A DNA stretch of 5,058 nucleotides. Source: an uncultured Caulobacteraceae bacterium. Its GTDB lineage: Bacteria > Pseudomonadota > Alphaproteobacteria > Caulobacterales > Caulobacteraceae. Location of the stretch: positions 1 through 5,058 of the forward strand of contig CALEOQ010000230.1 in assembly GCA_937910255.1 (NCBI GenBank), in the 5' to 3' direction. Below the pieces are notes generated by a model. That model was not told the origin of the DNA, did not search any database, and worked only from the letters and a program-made list of their open reading frames with translations. Positions 1-4,802 of this stretch are shown here, piece by piece. Within the stretch, counting starts at the first letter, position 1. Each line of letters begins with the position of its first letter. The translations under genes and the position numbers were made by a program.

Positions 1-304
1 GATGTCGTGAGTTGCGGCGTAGGTATCGTAGATTTTTTATATTTAAATTGTTCCCCAACCACCCTAGTGTACCGTCTTTCCCTGCGGGCTACCCTTGTGG
101 TCGCCGGCAGACGGAGTCCGGGAGGGTGGGGAGAAGAGGTGGGGCACCGTTCGACAGGCTCCCTCTATATGGTCTCGAGGACCGGGCCGTCGGCGATGAA
201 CGCGCGGCGCCGGGAAAAGGCGGGGCGCGGGCTTTCACCCGCGTGGCTAACGCAAAACCACAGCCGGGGGGCTGAGGTCAAGGGCCGTCTCATCCCAGAT
301 GGGG
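1..304. other. Gene-free segment left of hemJ; probable upstream region of an off-window gene
   Basis: I see no convincing coding region on either strand. The open frames lack family resemblance and plausible starts. The left end has an AT-rich patch (about 31-50) containing the 8-bp palindrome ATTTAAAT at 41-48, in sharp contrast to the GC-rich surroundings. On the minus strand this reads as A/T-rich promoter-like DNA (TATAAA-like), but I could not pair it with a well-spaced -35. There is a GAGTC site at 114-118. In Caulobacter the gene after hemJ on this strand is rho, so this may be its promoter and leader. That is inference from remembered synteny; no rho coding sequence is visible. Confidence 0.4.
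254..274 (-). terminator. Weak terminator-like hairpin after hemJ
   Basis: Read on the minus strand, about 30 nt after the hemJ stop, CAGCC-CCCC-GGCTG forms a 5-bp stem (261-274). It is followed within two bases by a short run of four T (254-257). The stem is short and the T tract poor, so this could be a weak intrinsic terminator or chance. Rho-dependent termination, or read-through into the next leftward gene, is equally possible. Confidence 0.25.
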
Positions 305-766
305 TCAGCGGGCGCCGAATTCCAGGGTGACGGCCAGCACGGCGACAATGGCGATCAGGAACGGGATCTCATTGGTGGCCCGCCAGAACTTGGCGCTGCG
401 GGGCCGCTCACCCGCCGCGATCTTCTTCCGCGCGCCGGCCAGCATGCCGTGCCAGCCGGACAGGAAGATCACCAGGGCGAGTTTCAGCATCATCCAGGGC
501 TGCAGCAGGAAGGCCCAGCCCTGCCCCATGGCGTGCACATGATACATGATCAGGCTGAGACCCAGGATCCAGGTCAGCACCATGGACGGGTTGATGATGA
601 TCTTGAGGAGCTTGGCCTCCCACACCTTGAAGTGGGCGTCGAACTCGCTGCCGGGCGGGGCGGTTTCGGTGTGATAGGCGTAGAGCCGGGGCAGGTACAT
701 CATGCCGGCCATCCAGGCGATGACCGCGATGATGTGCAGCCCCCGAAGCAGATCGTACCAGTTCAT
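305..766 (-). CDS. hemJ: HemJ, protoporphyrinogen IX oxidase (membrane)
   Basis: 153 aa. HemJ oxidises protoporphyrinogen IX to protoporphyrin IX, the penultimate step of heme synthesis, in the cytoplasmic membrane; it replaces HemG/HemY in many alphaproteobacteria and cyanobacteria. Four hydrophobic segments are visible at about residues 6-25, 61-76, 84-107 and 134-149. The family-typical N-terminal His (H11, in LRGLHIIAVIAWMAGMMYLP) corresponds to the His reported as heme ligand in cyanobacterial HemJ. A second conserved pattern is K95 with H106 (MLKLALVIFLSGWHG). Length is normal for the family. The chosen ATG overlaps the hemH stop (ATGA at 763-766) and has a strong GGAGG Shine-Dalgarno five bases upstream (complement of 772-776), so it is probably translationally coupled to hemH. 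Reading the frame further upstream only enters shadow sequence of hemH. Confidence 0.93.
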   Translation of the reverse strand: MNWYDLLRGLHIIAVIAWMAGMMYLPRLYAYHTETAPPGSEFDAHFKVWEAKLLKIIINPSMVLTWILGLSLIMYHVHAMGQGWAFLLQPWMMLKLALVIFLSGWHGMLAGARKKIAAGERPRSAKFWRATNEIPFLIAIVAVLAVTLEFGAR

Positions 767-1800
767 GCCGCCCTCCCCGTCCTGCAGGCGCATTTTCCAT
801 AGTCGGCGGAACAGGTCCAGCCGCCGGCCGGGGCGATGCGCGGCGCATCGTCCAGGGCGTCCAGCACCACACCGCCCAGGCCGGTGATGAATCCGGGCGC
901 AATCCCCAGGGCCGGCACCCGCAGATAAGGGGCGCAGCCGATGGTCTTGGCGATCTCGGCATATTCGTGATCGAGCTCCACCAGGGTCTCCACATGCTCG
1001 GAGACAAAGGCGATGGGGGTGAGGATCACGCCCTTGCCGTCGGCCTGGGCCTGGCGCAGAGCGACCTCCGTGGACGGACCAATCCATTCCATCGGCCCGA
1101 CCCGGCTCTGATAGCAGACCTGCCAGTCGGCCAGCTCCGGCAGGCGGGCGGCCACGGCCGCGGCGGTGGCCTCGATCTGCGCCTGGTAGGGGTCGCCCCG
1201 CGCGATCACCGACTTGGGCAGGCCGTGGGCCGAGAACAGCAGGCGCAGACCCTCAGGCTTGCCGGCGGCGGCCCAGGTCTGCGCGATCTGGTCGGCGTGG
1301 GCTTCGACCAGCTTTTCCTGCGTCGGATAGCAGCAGACCGTGCGCACCACGCCTGGCCCCCTATAGGCCTTGGCCCAGTCCTTCAGGGATGACCCGGTCG
1401 TGGTGGTGGAGAACTGCGGATAGAGCGGCAGCAGCACGATCTCATCGGGCGCAAAGGCCGCCACCTCGGCCGCCGTCGCCTCGGCCCGGGGCTTCCAGTA
1501 GCGCATGGCGATGAAGACCTTGGTCTCCAGTTCCGGCGCGGCCTTGGCCAGTTCGGCCTGCAGGGCCTGACCCTGCGCCTTCGTCTCCGGCAGCAGCGGC
1601 GAGCCGCCCCCCATCAGGGCGTAGTTGGCCTGGGCCGTCTTCTTGCGGGTGGTGGAGATCAGGGCCGCCAGGGCATAGCGGGCCGGGGCCGGCAGACCGA
1701 TGATCGCCGGATCGCGAAACAGGTTGAACAGGAAGGGCTGGACAGAGTCCTGATCGTCCGGCCCTCCCAGATTGAAGAGGACGACCGCGAGCTTCTTCAT
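763..1800 (-). CDS. hemH: Ferrochelatase, probably [2Fe-2S]-containing
   Basis: 345 aa. HemH inserts Fe2+ into protoporphyrin IX to make protoheme. The N-terminus (KKLAVVLFNLGGPD) and the signature LLFSAHGLP, with catalytic His192, are unmistakable. The active-site acidic segment FVSEHVETLVELD (265-277) carries E268 and E271. The C-terminal extension ends with three cysteines, C330, C337 and C339, spaced 7 and 2 apart, with a Cys pair at C156-C157 as candidate fourth ligand. This resembles the [2Fe-2S] cluster arrangement described for the Mycobacterium tuberculosis enzyme, and C. crescentus ferrochelatase is also reported to carry a cluster. The ATG overlaps the hemE stop by one base (TGATG, 1798-1802), with a GGGGA stretch just upstream as ribosome site. 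An in-frame upstream extension to about 1902 would lie inside hemE and was rejected. Confidence 0.96.
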   Translation of the reverse strand: MKKLAVVLFNLGGPDDQDSVQPFLFNLFRDPAIIGLPAPARYALAALISTTRKKTAQANYALMGGGSPLLPETKAQGQALQAELAKAAPELETKVFIAMRYWKPRAEATAAEVAAFAPDEIVLLPLYPQFSTTTTGSSLKDWAKAYRGPGVVRTVCCYPTQEKLVEAHADQIAQTWAAAGKPEGLRLLFSAHGLPKSVIARGDPYQAQIEATAAAVAARLPELADWQVCYQSRVGPMEWIGPSTEVALRQAQADGKGVILTPIAFVSEHVETLVELDHEYAEIAKTIGCAPYLRVPALGIAPGFITGLGGVVLDALDDAPRIAPAGGWTCSADYGKCACRTGRAA

Positions 1801-2831
1801 CAGGTCCCCGTCACGCGGCGAACCGCGCGCTCGATATTTTCCACCGGCGTGTCGGGCAGAACCCCATGACCCAGATTGAAGATGTAGGGTCCCTGGCCCC
1901 ACTGCTCGATCAGGGCGTCGATGCGGGCGTCCATGGCCGGGCCGCCGGCCCGCAGCAGCAGATTGTCCAGGGCGCCCTGGACCGCCTTGCCGCCGGACTG
2001 GATCTTGCGGCCCATGGCGGCGCTGGCCTGGGTGTCGAGGGCCACGGCCTGGACCGGCACGGCGGCGGCGTAGTTTTCCACCAGCGCGCCGGCCCCACGG
2101 GGGAAGCCGATGAAGGGGGTGTCGACGCCGGCGGCGCGGACCTTCTCGATGATCGCCGCATGGGGGCGGATGACGATGCGTTCGAACACGTCCTCGGCCA
2201 GGCCCTCGGCCCAGCTCTCGAACAGCTTCAGCGCCTGGGCGCCGGCCTTGGCCTGCATCACCAGATAGCGGGCGGTGGACTCCACCAGGATGTCCAGCAG
2301 CCGGTCGAGGTCTTCGGGGTTCTGATAGGCGTAGGTCCGGGCGCCCGACCGATCAGAGCCCCGGCCCTCGATCATGTAGGTGGCCACGGTCCAGGGCGCG
2401 CCGGCAAAGCCGATCAGGGCCCGCTCCGGCTCCAGTTCAGCCCGCACCCGGGTCAGGGTTTCGCCGATCTCGGAAAGCCTGCCGGTCGAGGCCTCGATCT
2501 CGGCCTCCATGGCGGAAAGCGCCGGCAGTTCGCCGAGCCTGGGGCCTTCGCCGGTCTCGAACCAGACCTTCTGGCCCAGGGCCTTGGGCAGCAAAAGGAT
2601 GTCGGCGAACACGATGGCCGCATCCAGGGGAAAGCGCCGCATAGGCTGCAGCGTCGCTTCGGCCGCCATCTGCGGATTGTGGCAAAAGGCGATGAAGTCC
2701 GGCGCCTTCGTGCGCAGCTCCCTGTATTCCGGCAGCGACCGGCCCGCCTGACGCATGAACCAGACCGGCGGCCGGTCGAGGGTTTCGCCGGCCAGGGCGC
2801 GAAGGAGGCGGGGCTTGCTCGTGTCACTCAT
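1800..2831 (-). CDS. hemE: Uroporphyrinogen III decarboxylase
   Basis: 343 aa, the usual family length. HemE is cytoplasmic and removes four carboxyl groups from uroporphyrinogen III to give coproporphyrinogen III. Visible signatures are RPPVWFMRQAGRSLPEY (20-36, substrate-binding arginines R27 and R31), D77 in IVFADIL (counterpart of the catalytic Asp), GFAGAPWTVATYMIEG (140-155, with Y151), and the C-terminal FNLGHGVLP with H322. I chose the ATG at 2829-2831 because MSDTSKPRLLRALAGE fits the family N-terminus and AAGG (complement of 2838-2841) sits six bases upstream. The frame stays open to a GTG at 2885, but the extra 18 residues are Gly/Pro/Arg-rich with no family resemblance. First gene of the leftward heme operon; its leader runs through the putative origin. 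Confidence 0.97.
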   Translation of the reverse strand: MSDTSKPRLLRALAGETLDRPPVWFMRQAGRSLPEYRELRTKAPDFIAFCHNPQMAAEATLQPMRRFPLDAAIVFADILLLPKALGQKVWFETGEGPRLGELPALSAMEAEIEASTGRLSEIGETLTRVRAELEPERALIGFAGAPWTVATYMIEGRGSDRSGARTYAYQNPEDLDRLLDILVESTARYLVMQAKAGAQALKLFESWAEGLAEDVFERIVIRPHAAIIEKVRAAGVDTPFIGFPRGAGALVENYAAAVPVQAVALDTQASAAMGRKIQSGGKAVQGALDNLLLRAGGPAMDARIDALIEQWGQGPYIFNLGHGVLPDTPVENIERAVRRVTGT

Positions 2832-2837
2832 GCCAAG

Positions 2838-2841
2838 CCTT
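2838..2841 (-). promoter_or_regulatory. hemE ribosome binding site
   Basis: AAGG on the minus strand lies six bases before the ATG at 2831. It decides the start in favour of that ATG over the upstream in-frame GTG at 2885. The overlapping TTAA (2840-2843) is only a CtrA half-site: no partner lies at 7-bp spacing. Confidence 0.6.
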
Positions 2842-2893
2842 AAAGCCGCTCCAGCCCGCCCGCTCAAGGGGCCAGGTGGACGCACAGTTCACC

Positions 2894-2931
2894 CCTCTTC
2901 CTGAAAGAAAGAATCTGGTTTGAGGAAGAGG
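2894..2931. repeat. Long inverted repeat with a GANTC loop in the hemE leader
   Basis: The left arm CCTCTTCCTGAAA (2894-2906) and right arm TTTGAGGAAGAGG (2919-2931) are complementary at 12 of 13 positions; the only mismatch is 2903/2922. The 12-base loop (2907-2918) contains GAATC at 2911-2915, a CcrM-type methylation site, almost exactly at the dyad centre. One strand of each arm is nearly pure purine and the other nearly pure pyrimidine. It starts 63 bp upstream of the hemE ATG, so it would be a hairpin in the hemE leader RNA if transcription begins upstream of it. No T-run follows on either strand, so a simple intrinsic terminator is unlikely. Function unknown. Confidence 0.75.
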
Positions 2932-2940
2932 TTGAGGTAG

Positions 2941-2968
2941 GGCCGGTCAGACCCGGGGAAAACCGGCC
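2941..2968. repeat. Second inverted repeat in the hemE leader
   Basis: GGCCGGT (2941-2947) and ACCGGCC (2962-2968) are a perfect 7-bp inverted repeat around a 14-base loop, nine bases beyond the larger repeat at 2894-2931. In a leftward hemE transcript this hairpin would form first. It may be an RNA structure, a protein-binding dyad, or chance in GC-rich DNA. Confidence 0.5.
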
Positions 2969-2989
2969 TCTGGCCGCGCCATACCGCCC

Positions 2990-2998
2990 TTGCCCACA
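2990..2998 (+). promoter_or_regulatory. Degenerate DnaA-box-like site
   Basis: TTGCCCACA differs from TTATNCACA at two positions (3 and 4) but keeps the CCACA end. Two-mismatch matches are expected a few times by chance in a stretch this long, so the support comes only from the origin context. Confidence 0.35.
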
Positions 2999-3035
2999 GC
3001 GCGCGCCGAACTTGTCCCAAGGCCCGAAGAGCCCC

Positions 3036-3044
3036 TGTGAATTG
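3036..3044 (-). promoter_or_regulatory. Degenerate DnaA-box-like site
   Basis: CAATTCACA on the minus strand matches TTATNCACA except at positions 1 and 2. It lies between the leader repeats and the perfect CtrA box, next to a 12-bp palindrome. Weak sites of this sort fit the Caulobacter type of origin, but a single site is not significant alone. Confidence 0.35.
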
Positions 3045-3046
3045 CG

Positions 3047-3058
3047 GGCGCCGGCGCC
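3047..3058. repeat. 12-bp perfect palindrome GGCGCCGGCGCC
   Basis: The sequence equals its own reverse complement and consists of two GGCGCC units. It sits 20 bp from the perfect CtrA box. It is all G/C, so it is less surprising in this base composition than an AT-rich palindrome would be. Confidence 0.5.
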
Positions 3059-3077
3059 TGACCCCGCGCCACAATCC

Positions 3078-3092
3078 TTAATGAAACCTTAA
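3078..3092. promoter_or_regulatory. CtrA binding site, perfect TTAA-N7-TTAA
   Basis: TTAA at 3078-3081 and TTAA at 3089-3092 are separated by exactly seven bases (TGAAACC). This is the consensus for the response regulator CtrA, which in Caulobacter silences the origin in swarmer cells and controls promoters. It lies within the AT-rich patch 3071-3095. A perfect match is very unlikely by chance in 538 bp of GC-rich DNA. Its position upstream of hemE suggests it may also overlap a hemE promoter, as reported at Cori. Confidence 0.8.
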
Positions 3093-3115
3093 GAACCAGG
3101 CCTGGCCGCGCAGGC

Positions 3116-3154
3116 CCGCGCTCGGGGCGAGCCTGAGGATGAGCCGCGCTCGGG
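3116..3154. repeat. 11-bp direct repeat, period 28
   Basis: CCGCGCTCGGG occurs at 3116-3126 and again at 3144-3154. The first copy also starts a short hairpin, GCTCG-GGG-CGAGC (3120-3132). The pair lies between the two CtrA boxes. It could be a tandem protein-binding site, but GC-rich repeats of this length are only mildly unusual. Confidence 0.45.
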
Positions 3155-3163
3155 CGGCGCCCC

Positions 3164-3172
3164 TGTGTTTAC
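3164..3172 (-). promoter_or_regulatory. Degenerate DnaA-box-like site overlapping a CtrA box
   Basis: GTAAACACA on the minus strand has two mismatches to TTATNCACA (positions 1 and 4). It shares five bases with the CtrA-like box starting at 3168, so DnaA and CtrA could compete here if both sites are real. Confidence 0.35.
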
Positions 3173-3182
3173 CTTTCGTTAA
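3168..3182. promoter_or_regulatory. CtrA-like box TTTA-N7-TTAA
   Basis: TTTA (3168-3171), seven bases, then TTAA (3179-3182): one mismatch from the CtrA consensus. It lies 76 bp to the right of the perfect box. Two correctly spaced sites in one intergenic gap support a CtrA-controlled origin. Confidence 0.6.
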
Positions 3183-3263
3183 GACTTTCCCCATCGGCCG
3201 AACCGGTGGACGCCTGGGCCCTGAAATGCAGATCCTTACAGCCCGGCCGACCGCACGCGCGTC

Positions 3264-3281
3264 GGCGACGGATAAGTCGCC
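3264..3281. repeat. Inverted repeat with a DnaA-core (GGATAA) loop
   Basis: GGCGAC (3264-3269) and GTCGCC (3276-3281) form a perfect 6-bp inverted repeat whose six-base loop is exactly GGATAA. On the minus strand the loop reads TTATCC, the first six bases of a DnaA box, continuing TTATCCGTC (3267-3275). This could be a protein-binding dyad, a single-strand hairpin, or coincidence. Confidence 0.5.
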
Positions 3282-3283
3282 CC

Positions 3284-3292
3284 CTATCCCCA
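3284..3292 (+). promoter_or_regulatory. Degenerate DnaA-box-like site
   Basis: CTATCCCCA differs from TTATCCACA at positions 1 and 7. It lies just right of the GGATAA-loop repeat and keeps the TATCC core. Support is from context only. Confidence 0.35.
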
Positions 3293-3317
3293 AGTTCGCC
3301 CGCCTCCTTTAAGAGAC

Positions 3318-3326
3318 TTATCGACT
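3318..3326 (+). promoter_or_regulatory. Degenerate DnaA-box-like site next to a GANTC site
   Basis: TTATCGACT matches TTATNCACA except at positions 6 and 9. It overlaps GACTC (3323-3327), a possible CcrM methylation site, 43 bp upstream of the ppsR start. It could also be part of the ppsR promoter. Confidence 0.35.
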
Positions 3327-3369
3327 CCTCGGTCCCCAAGAGCATTTTGTCGCAGGCGCCCCCCTCGGT

Positions 3370-4212
3370 ATGACCCACCCGCGCATCGCCACCTATTTCC
3401 ACGTCCACCTGGTGTCGGACTCCACCGGCGAGACCCTGAACGCCATGGCGCGCGCCGTCTGCGCCCGGTTCGACGACGTCCTGCCGATCGAGCACATCTA
3501 TGCGCTGGTCCGCTCCCAGCGGCAGCTGGACCGCGCCCTGTCGGACATCGAGTCCGCCCCGGGCCTGGTCATTCACACCATTGTCGACGCTGAGCTGCGC
3601 GCCGCCCTGGAGGAAGGCTGCCGGCGGCTGGAAATGGCCTGCATCCCGGCCCTCGATCCGTTGGTCTCGGCGGTGTCGCGCTATCTGGGGGTCAACACCA
3701 CCACCCGGGTCGGCGCCCAGCACGCCCTGGACCACGACTATTTCAACCGGATGGACGCGCTGAACTACGCCATCGGCCACGATGACGGTCAGGGCGGGCA
3801 GGATCTGGAACAGGCCGACGTGGTGCTGGTGGGGGTGTCGCGAACCTCCAAGACGCCCACCTGCATCTATCTGGCCCACCGGGGCGTGCGGGCGGCCAAT
3901 GTGCCCCTGGTCCCGTCGCGGCCGATCCCCGACAAGCTGCTGCAGCTCAAGAACACCCTGGTGGTGGGGCTGACCATCTCGCCTGACCGGCTGATCCAGA
4001 TTCGCCGCAACCGCCTGCTGAGCCTCAAGGAGAACCGCACCTCGGCCTATATCGACGTGGACAATGTCCGCGAGGAGATCGTCCAGGCGCGCAGGCTCTA
4101 TGAACGTCAGGGCTGGCCGGTGATCGATGTCACCCGCCGCTCGGTGGAGGAGACGGCGGCTGCGGTCATGAACCTGCTCACCGCCGGTCGCCAGGTGGAT
4201 ATCCTCGGATGA
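3370..4212 (+). CDS. ppsR: PPDK/PEP-synthase regulatory protein (kinase-pyrophosphorylase)
   Basis: 280 aa, DUF299 family, full family length. These bifunctional enzymes inactivate pyruvate phosphate dikinase or PEP synthase by ADP-dependent phosphorylation and reactivate it by Pi-dependent dephosphorylation, switching carbon flow between pyruvate and PEP. Family hallmarks visible are FHVHLVSDSTGETL (10-23), the HDDG segment (137-140), the P-loop-like GVSRTSKTP (155-163) followed by TCIYLAHRG, and LTISPDRLIQIRRNRL (201-216). The partner is not in the window; PPDK is the likelier target in alphaproteobacteria. The ATG is the only reasonable start: the frame closes at 3310-3312 and no other ATG lies between. 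Its Shine-Dalgarno is poor (AGG at 3354-3356, 13 bases away), so a leaderless or short-leader transcript is possible. First gene right of the putative origin; its stop overlaps maf (ATGA). Confidence 0.94.
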   Translation: MTHPRIATYFHVHLVSDSTGETLNAMARAVCARFDDVLPIEHIYALVRSQRQLDRALSDIESAPGLVIHTIVDAELRAALEEGCRRLEMACIPALDPLVSAVSRYLGVNTTTRVGAQHALDHDYFNRMDALNYAIGHDDGQGGQDLEQADVVLVGVSRTSKTPTCIYLAHRGVRAANVPLVPSRPIPDKLLQLKNTLVVGLTISPDRLIQIRRNRLLSLKENRTSAYIDVDNVREEIVQARRLYERQGWPVIDVTRRSVEETAAAVMNLLTAGRQVDILG

Positions 4213-4802
4213 GCCGGGTCATCCTCGCCTCCCAGAGCGCGGCCCGCAGCCAGATCCTGGCCGGGGCCGGCGTGAATTTCGAAAAGATCGTCTCCGGCGT
4301 GGACGAGGATCTGGTCAAGACCCGCATCCAGGGCGAGGGCGGCAGTCCCAAGGCGGTGGCCCAGGCCCTGGCCGAGATCAAGGCGATGACCGTCTCGGCC
4401 GCCCAGCCGGGCCTCGTCATCGGCGCCGACCAGACCCTGGAGTTCGAGGGCGCGCTCTATGACAAGGCGCTCGACCGCGCCGAAGCCCGCGCCCGCCTGC
4501 TCGCCCTGCGCGGCAAGCCGCACTTCCTGCATTCGGCCGTGGCGCTGGCCCTGGACGGCGAGGTCCTGTGGTCGGAGACCGCCTGCGCCACGCTCACCCT
4601 GCGCGACTTCTCCGAGGCCTTCCTCGACCACTATCTCGACCTGGAAGGGGACGACCTGCTGGGCTCGGTGGGCTGCTACCGACTGGAGGGTCCCGGCGCC
4701 CAGCTGTTCGCCGCCATCGAAGGGGACTACTTCGCCATACTGGGCCTGCCGCTGATCGGCCTCCTCCATCAGCTGCGCCAGCGCGGAGCCCTGATCCCGT
4801 GA
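4209..4802 (+). CDS. maf: Maf family nucleoside triphosphate pyrophosphatase
   Basis: 197 aa, normal length. Maf proteins are cytoplasmic pyrophosphatases that hydrolyse non-canonical or certain canonical NTPs to NMP and PPi, a house-cleaning role also linked to division arrest in some bacteria. Motifs seen: ILASQSAARSQIL (5-17, SxxR substrate loop), AEIKAM with K58, IGADQTLEFEGALYDK (71-86, D74 and K86 near the active site), and the C-terminal GSVGCYRLEGPGAQLFAAIEGDYFAILGLPL. The D-Q pair in the central motif is more like the YceF (m7GTP) subgroup than the YhdE (dTTP/UTP) subgroup, which has D-T; substrate remains inference. The ATG overlaps the ppsR stop by 4 nt, with AGGTGG ten bases upstream (4193-4198). 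The stop overlaps the aroE GTG. Confidence 0.94.
   Translation: MSRVILASQSAARSQILAGAGVNFEKIVSGVDEDLVKTRIQGEGGSPKAVAQALAEIKAMTVSAAQPGLVIGADQTLEFEGALYDKALDRAEARARLLALRGKPHFLHSAVALALDGEVLWSETACATLTLRDFSEAFLDHYLDLEGDDLLGSVGCYRLEGPGAQLFAAIEGDYFAILGLPLIGLLHQLRQRGALIP

Larger units (their letters stand above)
2832..3369. other. Putative chromosomal replication origin (Cori-like) and divergent promoter region
   Basis: A 538-bp non-coding gap between divergent hemE and ppsR operons. In C. crescentus the chromosomal origin lies between hemE and its rightward neighbour, and it is controlled by CtrA, DnaA, IHF and CcrM. Here the gap holds a perfect CtrA box (3078-3092) and a near-perfect one (3168-3182), inside relatively AT-rich patches in an otherwise GC-rich gap. 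It also has GANTC sites at 2911 and 3323, several inverted repeats, an 11-bp direct repeat and a set of degenerate DnaA-box-like sites. I find no exact TTATNCACA and no convincing IHF consensus. The site call rests on synteny plus the CtrA boxes; origin activity is inference. Confidence 0.8.

Noticed and set aside
1801..1902. Upstream extension of hemH into hemE
   Set aside because: It would overlap hemE by about 100 bp; MKKLAVVLFNLGGPD at 1800 is the family start and gives a TGATG junction.
1866..2843. Long plus-strand open frame opposite hemE
   Set aside because: Gly/Leu/His/Gln-rich antisense shadow typical of high-GC DNA; hemE on the other strand is certain.
2832..2885. N-terminal extension of hemE to an upstream GTG
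   Set aside because: The added residues are Gly/Pro/Arg-rich and unlike the family; the ATG at 2831 has a well-spaced AAGG and a canonical N-terminus.
2903..2937. IHF site in the AT-rich hemE-side patch
   Set aside because: No match to WATCAANNNNTTR on either strand here or elsewhere in the gap.
2889..3293. Two short minus-strand open frames inside the gap
   Set aside because: Arg/Gly/Pro-rich, no Shine-Dalgarno or family resemblance; they overlie the CtrA boxes and repeats.
3309..3321. Third CtrA box at TTAAGAGACTTAT
   Set aside because: The second half would be TTAT at 5-bp spacing instead of TTAA at 7; at best a half-site.
3169..3879. Minus-strand open frame spanning the origin and the start of ppsR
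   Set aside because: Antisense shadow of ppsR, with no recognisable domain.
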